A stretch of 64,000 nucleotides of DNA from Cardiocondyla obscurior (Eukaryota > Arthropoda > Insecta > Hymenoptera > Formicidae), in the NCBI RefSeq assembly GCF_019399895.1, contig NC_091873.1, forward strand, positions 372,001-436,000. The letters are read 5' to 3'. Below, piece after piece: positions 21,158 to 31,029 of the stretch. A program made the position numbers and the translations under genes. Within the stretch, counting starts at the first letter, position 1, and every line of letters begins with the position of its first letter. The notes under the pieces are model-generated. The model made no database searches and was not told where the DNA came from. It saw only the letters and a list, made by a program, of their open reading frames with translations.

Positions 21158-21855
21158 GTTAATAAGGCAAATTGGATAACCGCATTCGATAAAATTTTTT
21201 CGAAATTTAACGAAGCTACAAAGGGATGACGTTCCCCAGCCTCAAAAATTATCAATCGAGTCGTCAGAGGAAGGTGTTTAGCCGCCAACGCCAAGTTATG
21301 GAAACCGTACGGCCTCGGACCTAGGATGAATGCATCCTCCGGCACCTCGCCCATCCATGGTGGAAATTTCGCCCTAAGATAATGAGCCCATATACTCTTC
21401 GGTACTGGACTCATGGACAGAAGGCTGTCCTCGTTGGCACCCGTATCCGAGAGGGTGAGGGAACTAGCACCCGTCGAAAGACCGGGCACCGATTCTCCCA
21501 CCGGCGAAGGAGAATAAGACGGAGACATCGGCTGGTACTTCCGTCCGACCGAAATGTTACTCCCCGCAGAGAGGCTCTTCGATGACCCCGCAAATCCTTG
21601 CGGCTCCGAAAAAATAGCCAAGGGAGCCGAAAACTCCATTCTGGGATTCTCACCACCTTCCATTCCTCTTGGTACAGGTGTCTCCTCACTTATTAGCCGC
21701 TCCACTAGCGAGAGTTCCAACGATCCCATGCGGCACCGGTACCTGTCACTTGGGCTGACGTAGTCAAACTCGACTAAGAAAAACCAAAATAAAGAAATAT
21801 AAATTTTGAATTTCGCCACAAATAACACAGAGAACTTACTTTTGAATCGTGTCAC
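21142..21855 (-). CDS. Spliced proline-rich protein with PPW...HPF C-terminal block
   Basis: Likely start MGSLELSLVERL at about 21731 (minus strand), about 195 residues; the frame is open further up to 21855. A 5' exon ends at about 21841 (AAAAGTAAGTTC donor) and the acceptor TTTTTCTTAG is at about 21783. The N-terminal half is low-complexity (GRKYQPMSPSYSPSPVG). The last 73 residues (PPW, A-F-LGP, LIIFEAGERHPF) align with the C-terminus of the TGTTACGTC-element protein (TPW, A-Y-IGP, LIYYPGVEHPF). The architecture (TATA, non-coding exon, intron, one ORF) is also the same. Function and location unknown. It converges on the Tudor gene. Confidence 0.6.
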   Translation of the reverse strand: MTRFKSKFSVLFVAKFKIYISLFWFFLVEFDYVSPSDRYRCRMGSLELSLVERLISEETPVPRGMEGGENPRMEFSAPLAIFSEPQGFAGSSKSLSAGSNISVGRKYQPMSPSYSPSPVGESVPGLSTGASSLTLSDTGANEDSLLSMSPVPKSIWAHYLRAKFPPWMGEVPEDAFILGPRPYGFHNLALAAKHLPLTTRLIIFEAGERHPFVASLNFEKILSNAVIQFALLTGLLD

Positions 21856-21893
21856 AAGAAAAAAACTAATGAAGCAACAAACTAAGAATTCAT

Positions 21894-21902
21894 CTTTATA
21901 TA
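21894..21902 (-). promoter_or_regulatory. TATA box upstream of the proline-rich gene
   Basis: TATATAAAG on the minus strand, about 40 nt before the non-coding exon that ends at the donor near 21841. A GC-rich stretch (GGGGCGCCCAAAATAAGGG, minus strand, about 21930-21950) lies just upstream. Confidence 0.45.
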
Positions 21903-22059
21903 CTTACAGTTAACTACTCCCACGAACCCTTATTTTGGGCGCCCCATTGCCCCACCTTTGATCAGGAAAGCCACTAAAAATTCACTAGCACTTAAGCCCC
22001 ACTAGTACTCCTTGTCCAACGGAATCAATTCCACTCAAAAAAAAAAGGGGGGAAATGTG

Positions 22060-22440
22060 AAGAAAATATATATTTTTCTTATATATATTAATTATTTATT
22101 TAAACAAATTAAAATTGAAGAAAAATGCTACAAGCCAAAAAAAAAAAAAAAACGACACCAAAGAAAAAAAAAGACTTAAAATAGAAACAAAAAGGAGGAA
22201 AGGAAAATTATATGAAAAAGTTTCTATTTTACCATTGAAAAAAAAAGAGAAAGAGAAAAGAAAAAAAGAAAAGAAAACGTCACCAAAGGAAAAACCAAAA
22301 TAACGCAAAAGGGGAAGAAAGGAAAGAAATATCTATTCATGAAAAAAAAAGGGGGAAGAAAAATATATATAATAATAATATAAATAAATAATAATAAAAA
22401 ACACAATTTCAAATTTAATTCAGTTTTATTCTTCCCTATT
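22060..22440. other. Purine-rich, low-complexity stretch
   Basis: Long runs of A with G on the plus strand. The reading frames seen here are Lys-rich or Phe-rich artefacts of composition. No gene seen. Confidence 0.6.
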
Positions 22441-22533
22441 TTCATAAGCTGTATTTACATTAATAAACAACGGTCTCTCGTTGCGAAGATATTATTCATA
22501 CTCTGGATAAAAATATAAAAAATTACCGACACA

Positions 22534-22857
22534 TTACTTACAATTCCTAGCTCGAAGAACATAGAAATCCAAAAATTCCGAACAAAGTGCACATTTCGCC
22601 TCATCCGGCCATCCAGTAAAACGGTTGACCAAAGCATGCTAATTCACGATCGTTGTGAACCTCAGTGTGCCACCAGAGATGCAAACCTCGCAAGATTGAT
22701 GAAGCTCACCTCGCCGCGGGTGGTAAATAGTTGGCATCCGTATACACTTTGCCGTAAACCAAAAATATTCAGCAACGGAAGGATTGTAAGCTGCAAGACG
22801 TTCCACGGTCTCCTCAGTCGTCAAGGCTATGTATTCCTCCCAGGACAATGGATCCAT
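22534..22857 (-). pseudogene. Small double-CxxC protein with one in-frame stop
   Basis: Starts MDPLSWEEYIALTTEETVER right after a strong polypyrimidine acceptor (CCTTTTTTTAG). It carries CEVC near residue 58 and, after an in-frame TAG at 22637-22639, CALCSEFLDFYVLRARNCK, ending at 22534. Two CxxC pairs suggest a zinc ribbon. The TAG is the only break in an otherwise continuous 107-codon frame. It is upstream of, and in the same direction as, the proline-rich gene. No family recognised. Confidence 0.45.
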
Positions 22858-22863
22858 TTTTCT

Positions 22864-23160
22864 CTAAAAAAAGGAGAGGGGTAAATAATGATTTTTTAAA
22901 AAAAGGTATAAAAAAGCGCCAAGTATAAGCGCGCGAAAAGCATTCTCGACAAACTTTTTAAGTAAAATCGAGACTTCCATAAATAGATTCCTCCAAAACC
23001 AAGACTCCCTCAAACAAAGATTTCCCCAAAAAAAAACCCCTACCAAAAAAGAACCCCCAAAACCAAAACTCCTCCCAAAAAAAGACTTCTCTACAAAAAT
23101 AATTCCTAAAAAAGACTCCTACAATAAGACTACAAAAAAAAAGACTCCTCCAATCCAAAA
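22864..23160. other. Low-complexity repeats of an AAGACTCC motif
   Basis: Irregular repeats of (A)n-AAGACT(C/T)C(T/C) and CCAAAACCAAGACT. Reading frames here are compositional. It merges into the 172-bp tandem repeat at 23161. Confidence 0.5.
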
Positions 23161-23600
23161 TAGAACATAAAATGTGTACATTAATATCAAATACTCTCTA
23201 TAAAACTAATGGGATCAAATAATTGCGCCAAGAACCTGGAGAAAATAGAAAATTATATTTAAGCAAAACCAAGACTTCTAAAAAAAAAAGACCCTCAAAA
23301 CCAAGACTCCACCGAAAAAAAACTCCCCAAAAATAGAACATAAAATGTGTACTTAATATAAAATACTCTTTATAAAACTAATGAGATCAAATAATTGCGC
23401 CAAGAACCTGAAGAAAATAGAAAATTATATTTAAGCAAAACCAAGACTTCTCAAAAAAAAATATCCTCAAAACCAAGACTCCACCGTAAAAAGACTCCCC
23501 AAAAATAGAACATAAAATGTGTACTTTAATATAAAATACTCTTTATAAAACTAATGAGATCAAATAATAGCGCCAAGAACCTAAAATAGCTAGAAAATTT
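23161..23600. repeat. 172-bp tandem repeat, about 2.5 units
   Basis: Units begin TAGAACATAAAATGTGTAC at 23161, 23334 and 23506 (periods 173 and 172). On the minus strand each unit contains TTTTATAAAGAGTATTTTAT after GGCGCAATTATTTGATCTC. Each unit could thus present a TATA-like element upstream of the CxxC gene. Confidence 0.85.
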
Positions 23601-23604
23601 TAAA

Positions 23605-23735
23605 CGTTATAAACCCATGTAGAACCGTACACACGTAGACCTAGGTTCGCCCCGATAATAAAACGTTAATTTTACAAACCCATGTGGAACAGTACAAACG
23701 TAGATCTAGGTTCGCCCCATTATGATATAACATGG
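23605..23735. repeat. Dimer of an ACAAACCCATGTGGAAC-type motif
   Basis: Two copies, about 67 bp apart, of a unit containing AACCCATGT-GAAC-GTACA and CGTAGA-CTAGGTTCGCCCC. Related motifs recur at 46688-46745 and 47083-47130. Confidence 0.7.
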
Positions 23736-23763
23736 TAATGTAAAGAAAGAAAAAAAAAAACTT

Positions 23764-24043
23764 GGCGTTGCGAAACCAAATCTTTAAAATCGAAAGAAAG
23801 TTTTATATTCATCGTAAACGATTCTCCTAAATCTTGTCGAACATCATATGTATTTAAATTACTCATTCCATATTCATACCGATGCATTAACATACGTAGA
23901 ATATTTGATTTATCACAATTAAGCAGTTGTTTTCTAATAGGACTTAAATGAAATAGACATTGTATAACCGTATTAGCATAACATGCGACATTTTCTGTAT
24001 TTTGAAAACTACGTAAAACCCAAGTAGTATTTATTTGTAACGT
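23764..24043 (-). pseudogene. USP-like (C19) Cys-box segment at the Helitron C-terminus
   Basis: Directly after the helicase stop (TAA at 24044) the same frame stays open for about 90 codons to an A-run at 23760. It contains SFQNTENVACYANTVIQCLF, which matches the catalytic Cys box of ubiquitin-specific proteases (family consensus N-x-GNTCY-N-x-x-x-Q). A helical region with NLNTYDVRQDLGESF follows. USPs remove ubiquitin from proteins. The His box is missing, so only the N-terminal part of a USP fold is here. Whether the stop is real, read through, or a mutation cannot be told from one copy. Confidence 0.55.
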
Positions 24044-25313
24044 TTAATTTTGCTGACCATTTTCTTGAACAGCTTCGACTAGTTTATTAGATTGTATCCA
24101 TAGAATATCTTTCACTTTGGTACGATGTTCCTTTTGCATAGTAATTATTTCTGCCTCTGGTTTGTACTTATACCTTAGTCGATTGTATTCGTCAATAGCT
24201 TTTTCGTGAGCTGTCACTTTGGAAGGATCAAAGTTAATCAAATGCAATCTTTCCACAGTTGTTACTCGAGACAATGCAACGTAAGATTGACCAAAATTAA
24301 ATATAGAATTGCCTACATCAATAACAGCAGTCTGTAAACTCATATACTTGACTTTTATGAATAGTTATTCCATAACTCAGACACAGTGGAAATTGTTTTC
24401 TTACAACAAATGCTTTATCCACCACTTCAAATTTAACGTTTACTCTTTCTATCAAATATTCTAATCCTGAAGGTAAAAGCAATTTAATTTTTTCCACACA
24501 ATCAGTAGATATATCTCGTACAACTGAAACTACTGTAGCTATTGTACCGTTCACCAGACCCAATGTAGCATCGATATTACGCCTTATCATAACTTTTGCT
24601 CCAATTTTAATTACAATTTCTTTTGAAAGTCCAGCAGTTTTAGAATTATCATCGTCATTATTCGATAATACTTTTAATACTTTTTTTTTTAAATATAAAG
24701 TACAGTCAATTGTATCTTCAGCAATTAGTAATATCTCTTTTGAATCAATGCGACTTAACATAGCTGTATTGAGAGCGTCACACATATGAAGTGCAGGTAG
24801 TAGACAAACAGCGTCCGATGAACAATTATTAATAAAATCGCATACCTCCTTTAATCTGGATTCCAAAGAATCACCTTTAAAAATTATTTTTCTATTTTCA
24901 AGTACGACACGATCAGTCGTTGTCAATGTACCAATACGAATTCTCGACAACAATTGCCTATATGTATCGTCTTCTCGCTGACGCATATTAATCGTCAATT
25001 CATCGTAATGAAATAACGTAAACCACAAATTAATAGCAGTTAAAAAACCAATGCATTTGTTAAATTTATCATTTGATAATTGCGCAAAAATACAATCTTC
25101 ACGTACAGGAGGCAATTGAAGTAAATCGCCAAATAAAAGAATGTGTTTTTTACCGAACCAACCATCTTCAACGTCATTTGTATCAAATATTTCTGTCAAT
25201 CGAAAATGTATATACATTAAAACCAAATTTGATATCATTGACACTTCATCAATTACAAAGAGAACAACTTCTTTAAGTTCACTTCGTAAAACTTTTAATA
25301 CATGATTTGACAA
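24044..25313 (-). pseudogene. Helitron PIF1-like helicase, C-terminal two thirds
   Basis: Contains Walker B (LFVIDEVSMIS), GDLLQLPPV (motif III), motifs around YRQLLSRIRIG, AKVMIRRNID, and the end motif GITIHKSQ followed after a 1-nt frameshift (near 24345) by FGQSYVALSRVTTVERLHL. It belongs to superfamily 1B, which unwinds DNA during rolling-circle transposition. The Walker A half lies beyond the solo LTR at 25315-25807. It is degenerate mainly by insertion and a single indel, so it is fairly young. Confidence 0.85.
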
Positions 25314-25314
25314 T

Positions 25315-25807
25315 TGTTGCGGCCCTGAACGGGCGATTAAGTTGCGGCCCTATTTAACGCGACTTTACTTACACGTGTACCGTCGGAATTTACATTGTCT
25401 CCTCCCCCTACCGGCTTCGATTTATAATGGTACGTCGCGATCGCGGAAGCAAGAGCTCGAGCTTGCTTGCGGTGCGAGCTTCCGAAAGTAGTGGCAATCC
25501 GCTTCTCGCCGGGTTCGTATAGTACGCGAGAGTTTACTCCGCCGTTTTTCTTTTTCCTTTTGTTCTCGCCTTCATCGCCCCGCTGCGACGTCGACGACGG
25601 GGCGTGAGGAGGCCGCTCTTTCTATTGTGACGAGTGCTCGCGTGATTCTTTTCTTTTGTTTCACATTTGTACTGAAGTTTGACAAATATATGTAATAAGT
25701 GATGACGTCAGCGGAATTCGAATTAATTGCTCTCCCGTCTTTCCCTTCGTTTCGCGCGGGTCCCGACCGCTCTTTCTTTCCGGAGTTCACGAGTCGTAAA
25801 ACGAACA
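25315..25807. repeat. Solo LTR, 493 bp, TSD ACAAT
   Basis: Begins TGTTGCGGCCC and ends CGAACA, flanked by ACAAT at 25310-25314 and 25808-25812. Excision with one ACAAT makes the helicase reading continuous. GC-rich, with no coding sequence. The family is not assigned. The orientation is uncertain because both ends obey TG...CA. Confidence 0.85.
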
Positions 25808-25812
25808 ACAAT

Positions 25813-26090
25813 GGTTTATACTTTGAAGTCTTACCATGTTCAACAGGTAATTGAAGTAATCTGTAAACAGTCAAACCATCAATGTTAAACGCTGCTATAC
25901 CAGTAGGTGCTGCTAAAGCGGTATCTTTGTTGAGATTATGTTTAATCCAACATTTAATCGTTTTAATTAAAAAACTTTTTCCAGTTCCACCTTCTTCACT
26001 AACATATAAACGTAATATCGAATCTTCCGATTTTACCGTATCAATGACTCTATTAAATACTCTTAGTTGATCCGCATTTAATTTTGCTAT
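25813..26090 (-). pseudogene. Helitron helicase, Walker A part
   Basis: Segment between the solo LTR and the TGTTACGTC element. It carries LNADQLRVFNRVIDTV (helicase Q-like motif), GGTGKSFLIKTI (Walker A) and AAPTGIAAFNIDGLTVYRLLQLP. These are the first motifs of the PIF1/Helitron helicase. Apart from the two insertions the reading is intact. Confidence 0.85.
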
Positions 26091-26834
26091 TGTTACGTCC
26101 TGTAACTTCACATCTCCTTTTTCCGACACACGGTAGATAAAGTAGATAATAAAAAGTATACCGAATGTATTGGGATCAAAGGAGACGGTTCTAAGTTTCC
26201 AGAAAAAATAATTCTAACTGACGGAATATCCTGAATCGCCAGATGTATAAAATAAAAGAAAGAACCTAAAACAATTGTACAACAGATGTGGAATATAAAA
26301 AAAAAAAATCGAAACGAAAGGATTTGTCAAAATATTCATAAAATATTAATAGCTCGGAAAGACTTGGAATATCTTAAACTAACAATAAATGTCTGGCGGT
26401 ACACAAGGGAAATTCTGGAAGAAAAAACAATTCAGTAAAATCAAACTTCGCCGCGGATCCTAGGGATTAGAAAAAAAAAGAGACAAAAAGCCTGTAATAA
26501 TAAAATCGGGATACGCGGCTGGAAACTGTAAAACTCAGGCAGCAATTGCACGCTGCCGATAAAAAAAGAGTTACCTAAGCTTTTTCGAATCTGTTATCTG
26601 GAAGCTTGGAAGGGCTAAAACCATGTAGAGGGGAGCTCATAAACATTTTCTCCTGGACCAATAGATATCGGGAACTCCTCACCAAAAATTAGAAACTAAG
26701 GGCGAAAACTTAGAAAATTAAGAAGGGCGACCAATAATTGTGAAGACGGAAAAGTGGAGGAATAAGCCTAACGAATAGAATTCAAAATTTGGATAAGACT
26801 TAGAATCTGGCGCTGGTCCTCCCCTTTTCCGAGC

Positions 26835-26842
26835 TTATAAAA
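26835..26842 (+). promoter_or_regulatory. TATA box of copy 2
   Basis: TTATAAAA followed about 30 nt later by CTCATTCATTCTG, at the homologous position of copies 1 and 3. Confidence 0.55.
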
Positions 26843-27417
26843 CCGAGCGCTCCGACGACGCTCGCTCTCATTCATTCTGTTCTTAAAATTTAAATTGCTC
26901 AGTTGCTCAGTTGTTTCAAAAATCTTTAAGTGTTTGTGATCATCTTGTGTGGGCGAAATAAAGGAAACATCTCGAGATCTCATCCGAGTGAATTTGAAGA
27001 CAACAAGTAGTAAGTGCTATCATTTATTTATTCCCCTTTTTCCTGTAACGGTTCCACTAAATAGTTTTATTTGATTTGTATTCATATATTTATATATGTA
27101 AAAAATGAAAATTGAGGGAATAGTCAGGGTGCCGTTCACGCTTAATTATTTCGTTATCTCTCCCTCGAATCCTCTCGTTTTTTCGGGTGCTTCAGCCTAT
27201 CTAGCGGGCTTCCTTTTGTCGGGGGTTGCGATATGCCGCCAGTAAATGGTGACTATCAAAACCTTGACTTGAGTAAGGCTCCATTCGGCTAGAGGAACCA
27301 GAGAAGCTTGGGGTGACAGCGGAGAGATCCGAAAGGAGCTGTGAGACGTGATGCCCAGCCATATTCTCCTCCAAGATTCATTTATTAATTTAATTCATTA
27401 AAATGAAATCCTTTTAG

Positions 27418-28231
27418 TGGAATCATCGAACTTAAGAACCTTAAAGAAAAGCCGGGCTCGCCGAAATCGGCAAATTCGGAATCTGAGGGGCCTTATCCGG
27501 TCCTTCTTTATACAATATTTATTCGCGGCGGCGCCAGGGGAGATAAGAACCGACCCTCCTCGAAGAAGAGGAGAGAGGTCATGGTCCCCTCAACCCCCAG
27601 CTCCCCCGACTTCGCCGGCTCCTGAAGAAGTTCCTCTGAACGTCGAAGAACCTAGGGAACTTCCCCCTTCTCCGGATACGCCGAAAAATAGCGTCAATGC
27701 GACCGAGTCAGAGCCTGATTTGGAGCAGTTCCGCCCTACGACTCCTTCCTATTCTCCGGACATCTCGATTCATTCTCCAGGAGCTGCACCTAGAGCATGC
27801 TCCTCTCCAATTCCGTCTCCGATACCTATTCCTGGGGAGCCTGAGGAGGTCGACTCCATTGCTGATGACGATACCGTCTTTTGGCAAGAGTCTGACGGCC
27901 CAGAGCCTTCCCCTTCCCCCGCCCCGAGCGTGGAGTTCCTCGGCGGGCAAGAGGAACCCAGAGCGATCATAGATCCTCTCCTCGAGCTCCTCCGAGGATC
28001 TGCTCTCCGTGGACGGATCCCGTCCCCGAAAGGGCCTTCACGATAGGCCCTGATTCCTTTGATCCTGAGGAGATCAGGAGAGAAGCCAGCAGGGCATCTC
28101 CTGATCAGAACGTCCTCATATTTTATCCCGGGGTGGAACACCCCTTTTTAGCTCCGATCAGGCTGATTGATCGTGTGTTTCCGAGATCATCGGCCAGGAT
28201 CTCGGAAATAATCGAGATCGACCTCGATTAA
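27418..28231 (+). pseudogene. TGTTACGTC-element proline-rich protein, copy 2
   Basis: Exon 2 begins TGGAATC after the acceptor. Joined to exon 1, whose last base is A (27009), it starts ATG GAA TC. The first frame runs to 28046 (SRARRNRQIRNLRGLIRSFF basic N-terminus, then Pro/Glu-rich). A 1-nt loss near 27990 throws it out of frame. The alternative frame then carries the conserved C-terminus (GPDSFDPEEIRRE, GVEHPFLAPIRLIDRVFPR) to a TAA at 28229-28231. The protein is therefore truncated in this copy. Confidence 0.7.
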
Positions 28232-28754
28232 ATATTTCTATTTTCTTTTGAACTTTTCTTATGTTATTTTTCCCGCGCACTTTTGTAAAATATAAAAAAT
28301 GTGTTGTTTATTTAATTTAGTTAAAGTCTCTGGGTTTATCATTATCATAAATTTTAAATGTATCATCTCTATTTAACATCAATTTAAAAAAAAAAATAAT
28401 AATAATAATAATAATAAAGAATGTTAAATTAAATCTCGTTAAAACAGATTTTTTGAAATTTTCTTTTAATGAACCATTAGCTCCATTTACTGCGAAAAAC
28501 ACCTCCGGTTCTTTCCCTGGGAACAAGAAGTAAAATTCTTTCCCTCAAAAGAACAAAAATCGCGCTAATTCAAATCTTTTCTCGTTCTAATACATTCCTA
28601 GCGCTTAATACGCGTGACGTTGTCTCGCACGCGTCACGCAAGAATTGGTAGTTGCGTCTCTCTCTCTCTTCCCTTTACCTGCTCTCGATCCATTTCCTAG
28701 TCATTGAGAACCGGTAATCCTTCCATTAAAATTATTCCTAAACCTGACGTAACA

Positions 28755-29958
28755 CTATCATTTCTGAAACATCGATATTATCTATTTTCTCACCAAGATC
28801 TCTAAAATCTTGCATCGCTTCACCAGCTTCTATATTTTGAATACCAATCGGATTATCAGGATCATCCTGAGACACATTCTTTTGTTGTAATTCTTCATCA
28901 ACTTGCTGAACCAACTGTTTTGCTTTTTCAAATGCTTCTGCATAAGTGTCACAATTATTTTTAAGATCGTCTAAATTTCGCCATGGTTTAAACATAAGCA
29001 GTAAAGAAAAAAAGTAATCTTCGGACTGTGTTTCAACATTGTATTTATAGTGATTAATAAGACATGCACATCGTCGTCGTTTAAGAAAATGTTTACTATC
29101 TATTTTATAATATTTAGGTATATTATTCATTGGCTCGATTGTCGTGATATCATACCATTGGGCGAACTCGTAAAGAGACATAGATTCCATTTTTTCCAAT
29201 CTTTGTGGATAATAATCATCTACTAAAACTGGACAAAATAAATCTGTGAATTCATTATCAAGAGCTTCAATCTCTTTACGACTTTTTAACTTTTTTTGTC
29301 GTATACGATTAACGGTTAACCATTTAATAGTTGTATTACGATCGGTTCCATATAAAGGAATGCTTAATAATGTATCTGCAGCTTCAAGAGCTCCACATTC
29401 CCTATTAGTTAAGGATTGTAAACCATAATTCCAAAGAACACTGCCTAATGATTTATTTTTATTATTTTTAAAATTCTCAAGATCGAAGTCAGATAACTGT
29501 CTTTTACCCGCTTTATTTACATACTTAATAACATACCATGTAAGCAAGGTCGACTTTTCACCAATAAATTGTATATCCATATTTCCTTCCCATGCAGTAA
29601 GAAGCACGGGATTAAAATCATTAATATTAACTTCATCTTCTGTTCTAGGAAGATCATACAATCTACTTTTATGTTTCAATTGTTTTCTACCTGCTATTGC
29701 AGTTGCTACATCTCTCATATACAATGTTTCAGTAACAGGTCGTGGAAATCCAAAACGACACCTACGAATAACTTTTCGTCCTACTTTTTTCGATCGTAGA
29801 CAATAATCATTATGTCTGTGTCGTTGATGTTTATCAACACAACCGTACAATAATGGTGCAATAATTTTATCTGGCTTTTTGCAGCTAATGTATTGCAAAA
29901 TAAATTTTAAAACTCTTCTACAGAAGATTCTCCAAAAATTAGTGGATTTTTTATCCAA
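28755..29958 (-). pseudogene. Helitron Rep C-terminal region and helicase linker
   Basis: About 400 residues: CVDKHQRHRHNDYCLRSKK and RCRFGFPRPVTET are the conserved cysteine/RFGFP block seen after the HUH motif in Helitron Rep proteins. LTWYVIKYVNKAGKRQ holds the tyrosines of the catalytic Y-x(3-4)-Y element that nick and join DNA. The C-terminal part is the acidic linker to the helicase. It overlaps the previous frame by about 50 bp in another phase, so a frameshift separates the HUH motif from the tyrosines. Confidence 0.85.
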
Positions 29959-30743
29959 ATTAATAAATGAAAATGTTGTATGCCTCTACTTTGATATTCT
30001 CGTCGCCAAAAATAGTACGTTACTTCTCCGATCGGAAAATCTTTCGAACAAATTAAATCTATCATCGCTCGAAATTTATTATCAAGAAATCTCGACGTTG
30101 ATACAGAATCTTTAGCAACAAGTACACTAGTACTCAACGAAGAATCTTGCCATCCATTAACTTCACGAATATATTCACCTAAATCGTCCCATAACCATTC
30201 ACTAGGACTTAACGTTAAGAACCATGTTGCAGGTCCGTAATGTCGAGCCATACAATCTAAATTTTTTCTTGGTCGACGCCAATATTGCTCTGTATTTCGA
30301 AGTACGGAAAATATAGTATTTAAATTGAACTCCAACAGTTCTTTCCACACAGCTTCTAAATATTCTGCAGCCGTATAACGGCTTCGTGGATCAATTATAT
30401 TCATTTTATGATCAATTTCACGACTTAACTGACGAATATTTGCTCTATTTAACAAATAAAATAAGTATTGTTGATTCAGTCTAAATTGTGGATGCTTAGA
30501 CGTCAAACGACATTTAATAAATTCATGTTCTTGAAGTTTGTTTGGTCTATTTTCATCATATTGTCCATTTTTACCGAATGGATATAAATCTGGAAAACAC
30601 ATCAAATCCAAATTCTTTTCACGATTATCCAAAGGTACATCTTGAATTTTTAACATTTGATACAAAGCAGTTGCAGTTTTATTTTTTTTTTTTTTCAAAT
30701 AATGGATATATAGTATATTGCTCGTAGTAACTCTCATTGTCAT
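29907..30743 (-). pseudogene. Helitron Rep N-terminal (HUH) region
   Basis: Contains LDLMCFPDLYPFGKNGQYD (typical Helitron N-terminal motif), ARHYGPATWFLTLSPSEW and GIQHFHLLIWIKN, whose H-F-H is the HUH metal-binding motif. Rep nicks one strand at the element end during rolling-circle transfer. The frame ends soon after HUH, with the Y-containing part in the next frame (28755-29958). Confidence 0.85.
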
Positions 30744-31008
30744 CTTTTTGAGTCAACATAGCCTTGCGCTGATGTAATGGAACTTCATCATCTACTATCT
30801 TTTGCGTTTGCAAATTGGAATTATTTAAAACATTTTCTTCATTTAATGGAGCTTCTGCATCATTTTTTGTTTTTTGTGCATGAATTTCTACGTTATTAAG
30901 ACTTCCTAAATTTAATTGAACATGTGTTATGGGCAGTACAATGCAAAAATATAAAAAGTTATGAACTCTCAACCATTTTAAAGCTTGATATATTTGTTTT
31001 AAATCCAC
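30679..31008 (-). pseudogene. Helitron N-terminal linker segment
   Basis: About 100 residues with hydrophobic start (YFCIVLPITHVQLNLG) and a repeated acidic part. The position between the DUF6570-like protein and Rep matches the N-terminal portion of Helitron Rep/Hel polyproteins. It overlaps the Rep frame in another phase across a homopolymer T/A run at 30686, a likely frameshift site. Confidence 0.45.
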
Positions 31009-31029
31009 TAAATCTTCCCAAATACTTTT

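Larger units (their letters stand above)
26091..28754 (+). mobile_element. TGTTACGTC-family element, copy 2 (2664 bp, TSD CTAT)
   Basis: Starts TGTTACGTCC at 26091 and ends GACGTAACA at 28754. CTAT is repeated at 26087-26090 and 28755-28758. It has the same internal plan as copies 1 and 3: TATA at 26835, initiator near 26866, donor GTAAGTG at 27010, acceptor CTTTTAG ending at 27417, coding exon to 28231. It lies inside the Helitron helicase region. Confidence 0.9.

Noticed and set aside
22096..22445. Phe-rich and Lys-rich small frames
   Set aside because: Compositional artefacts of A/T-rich low-complexity sequence.
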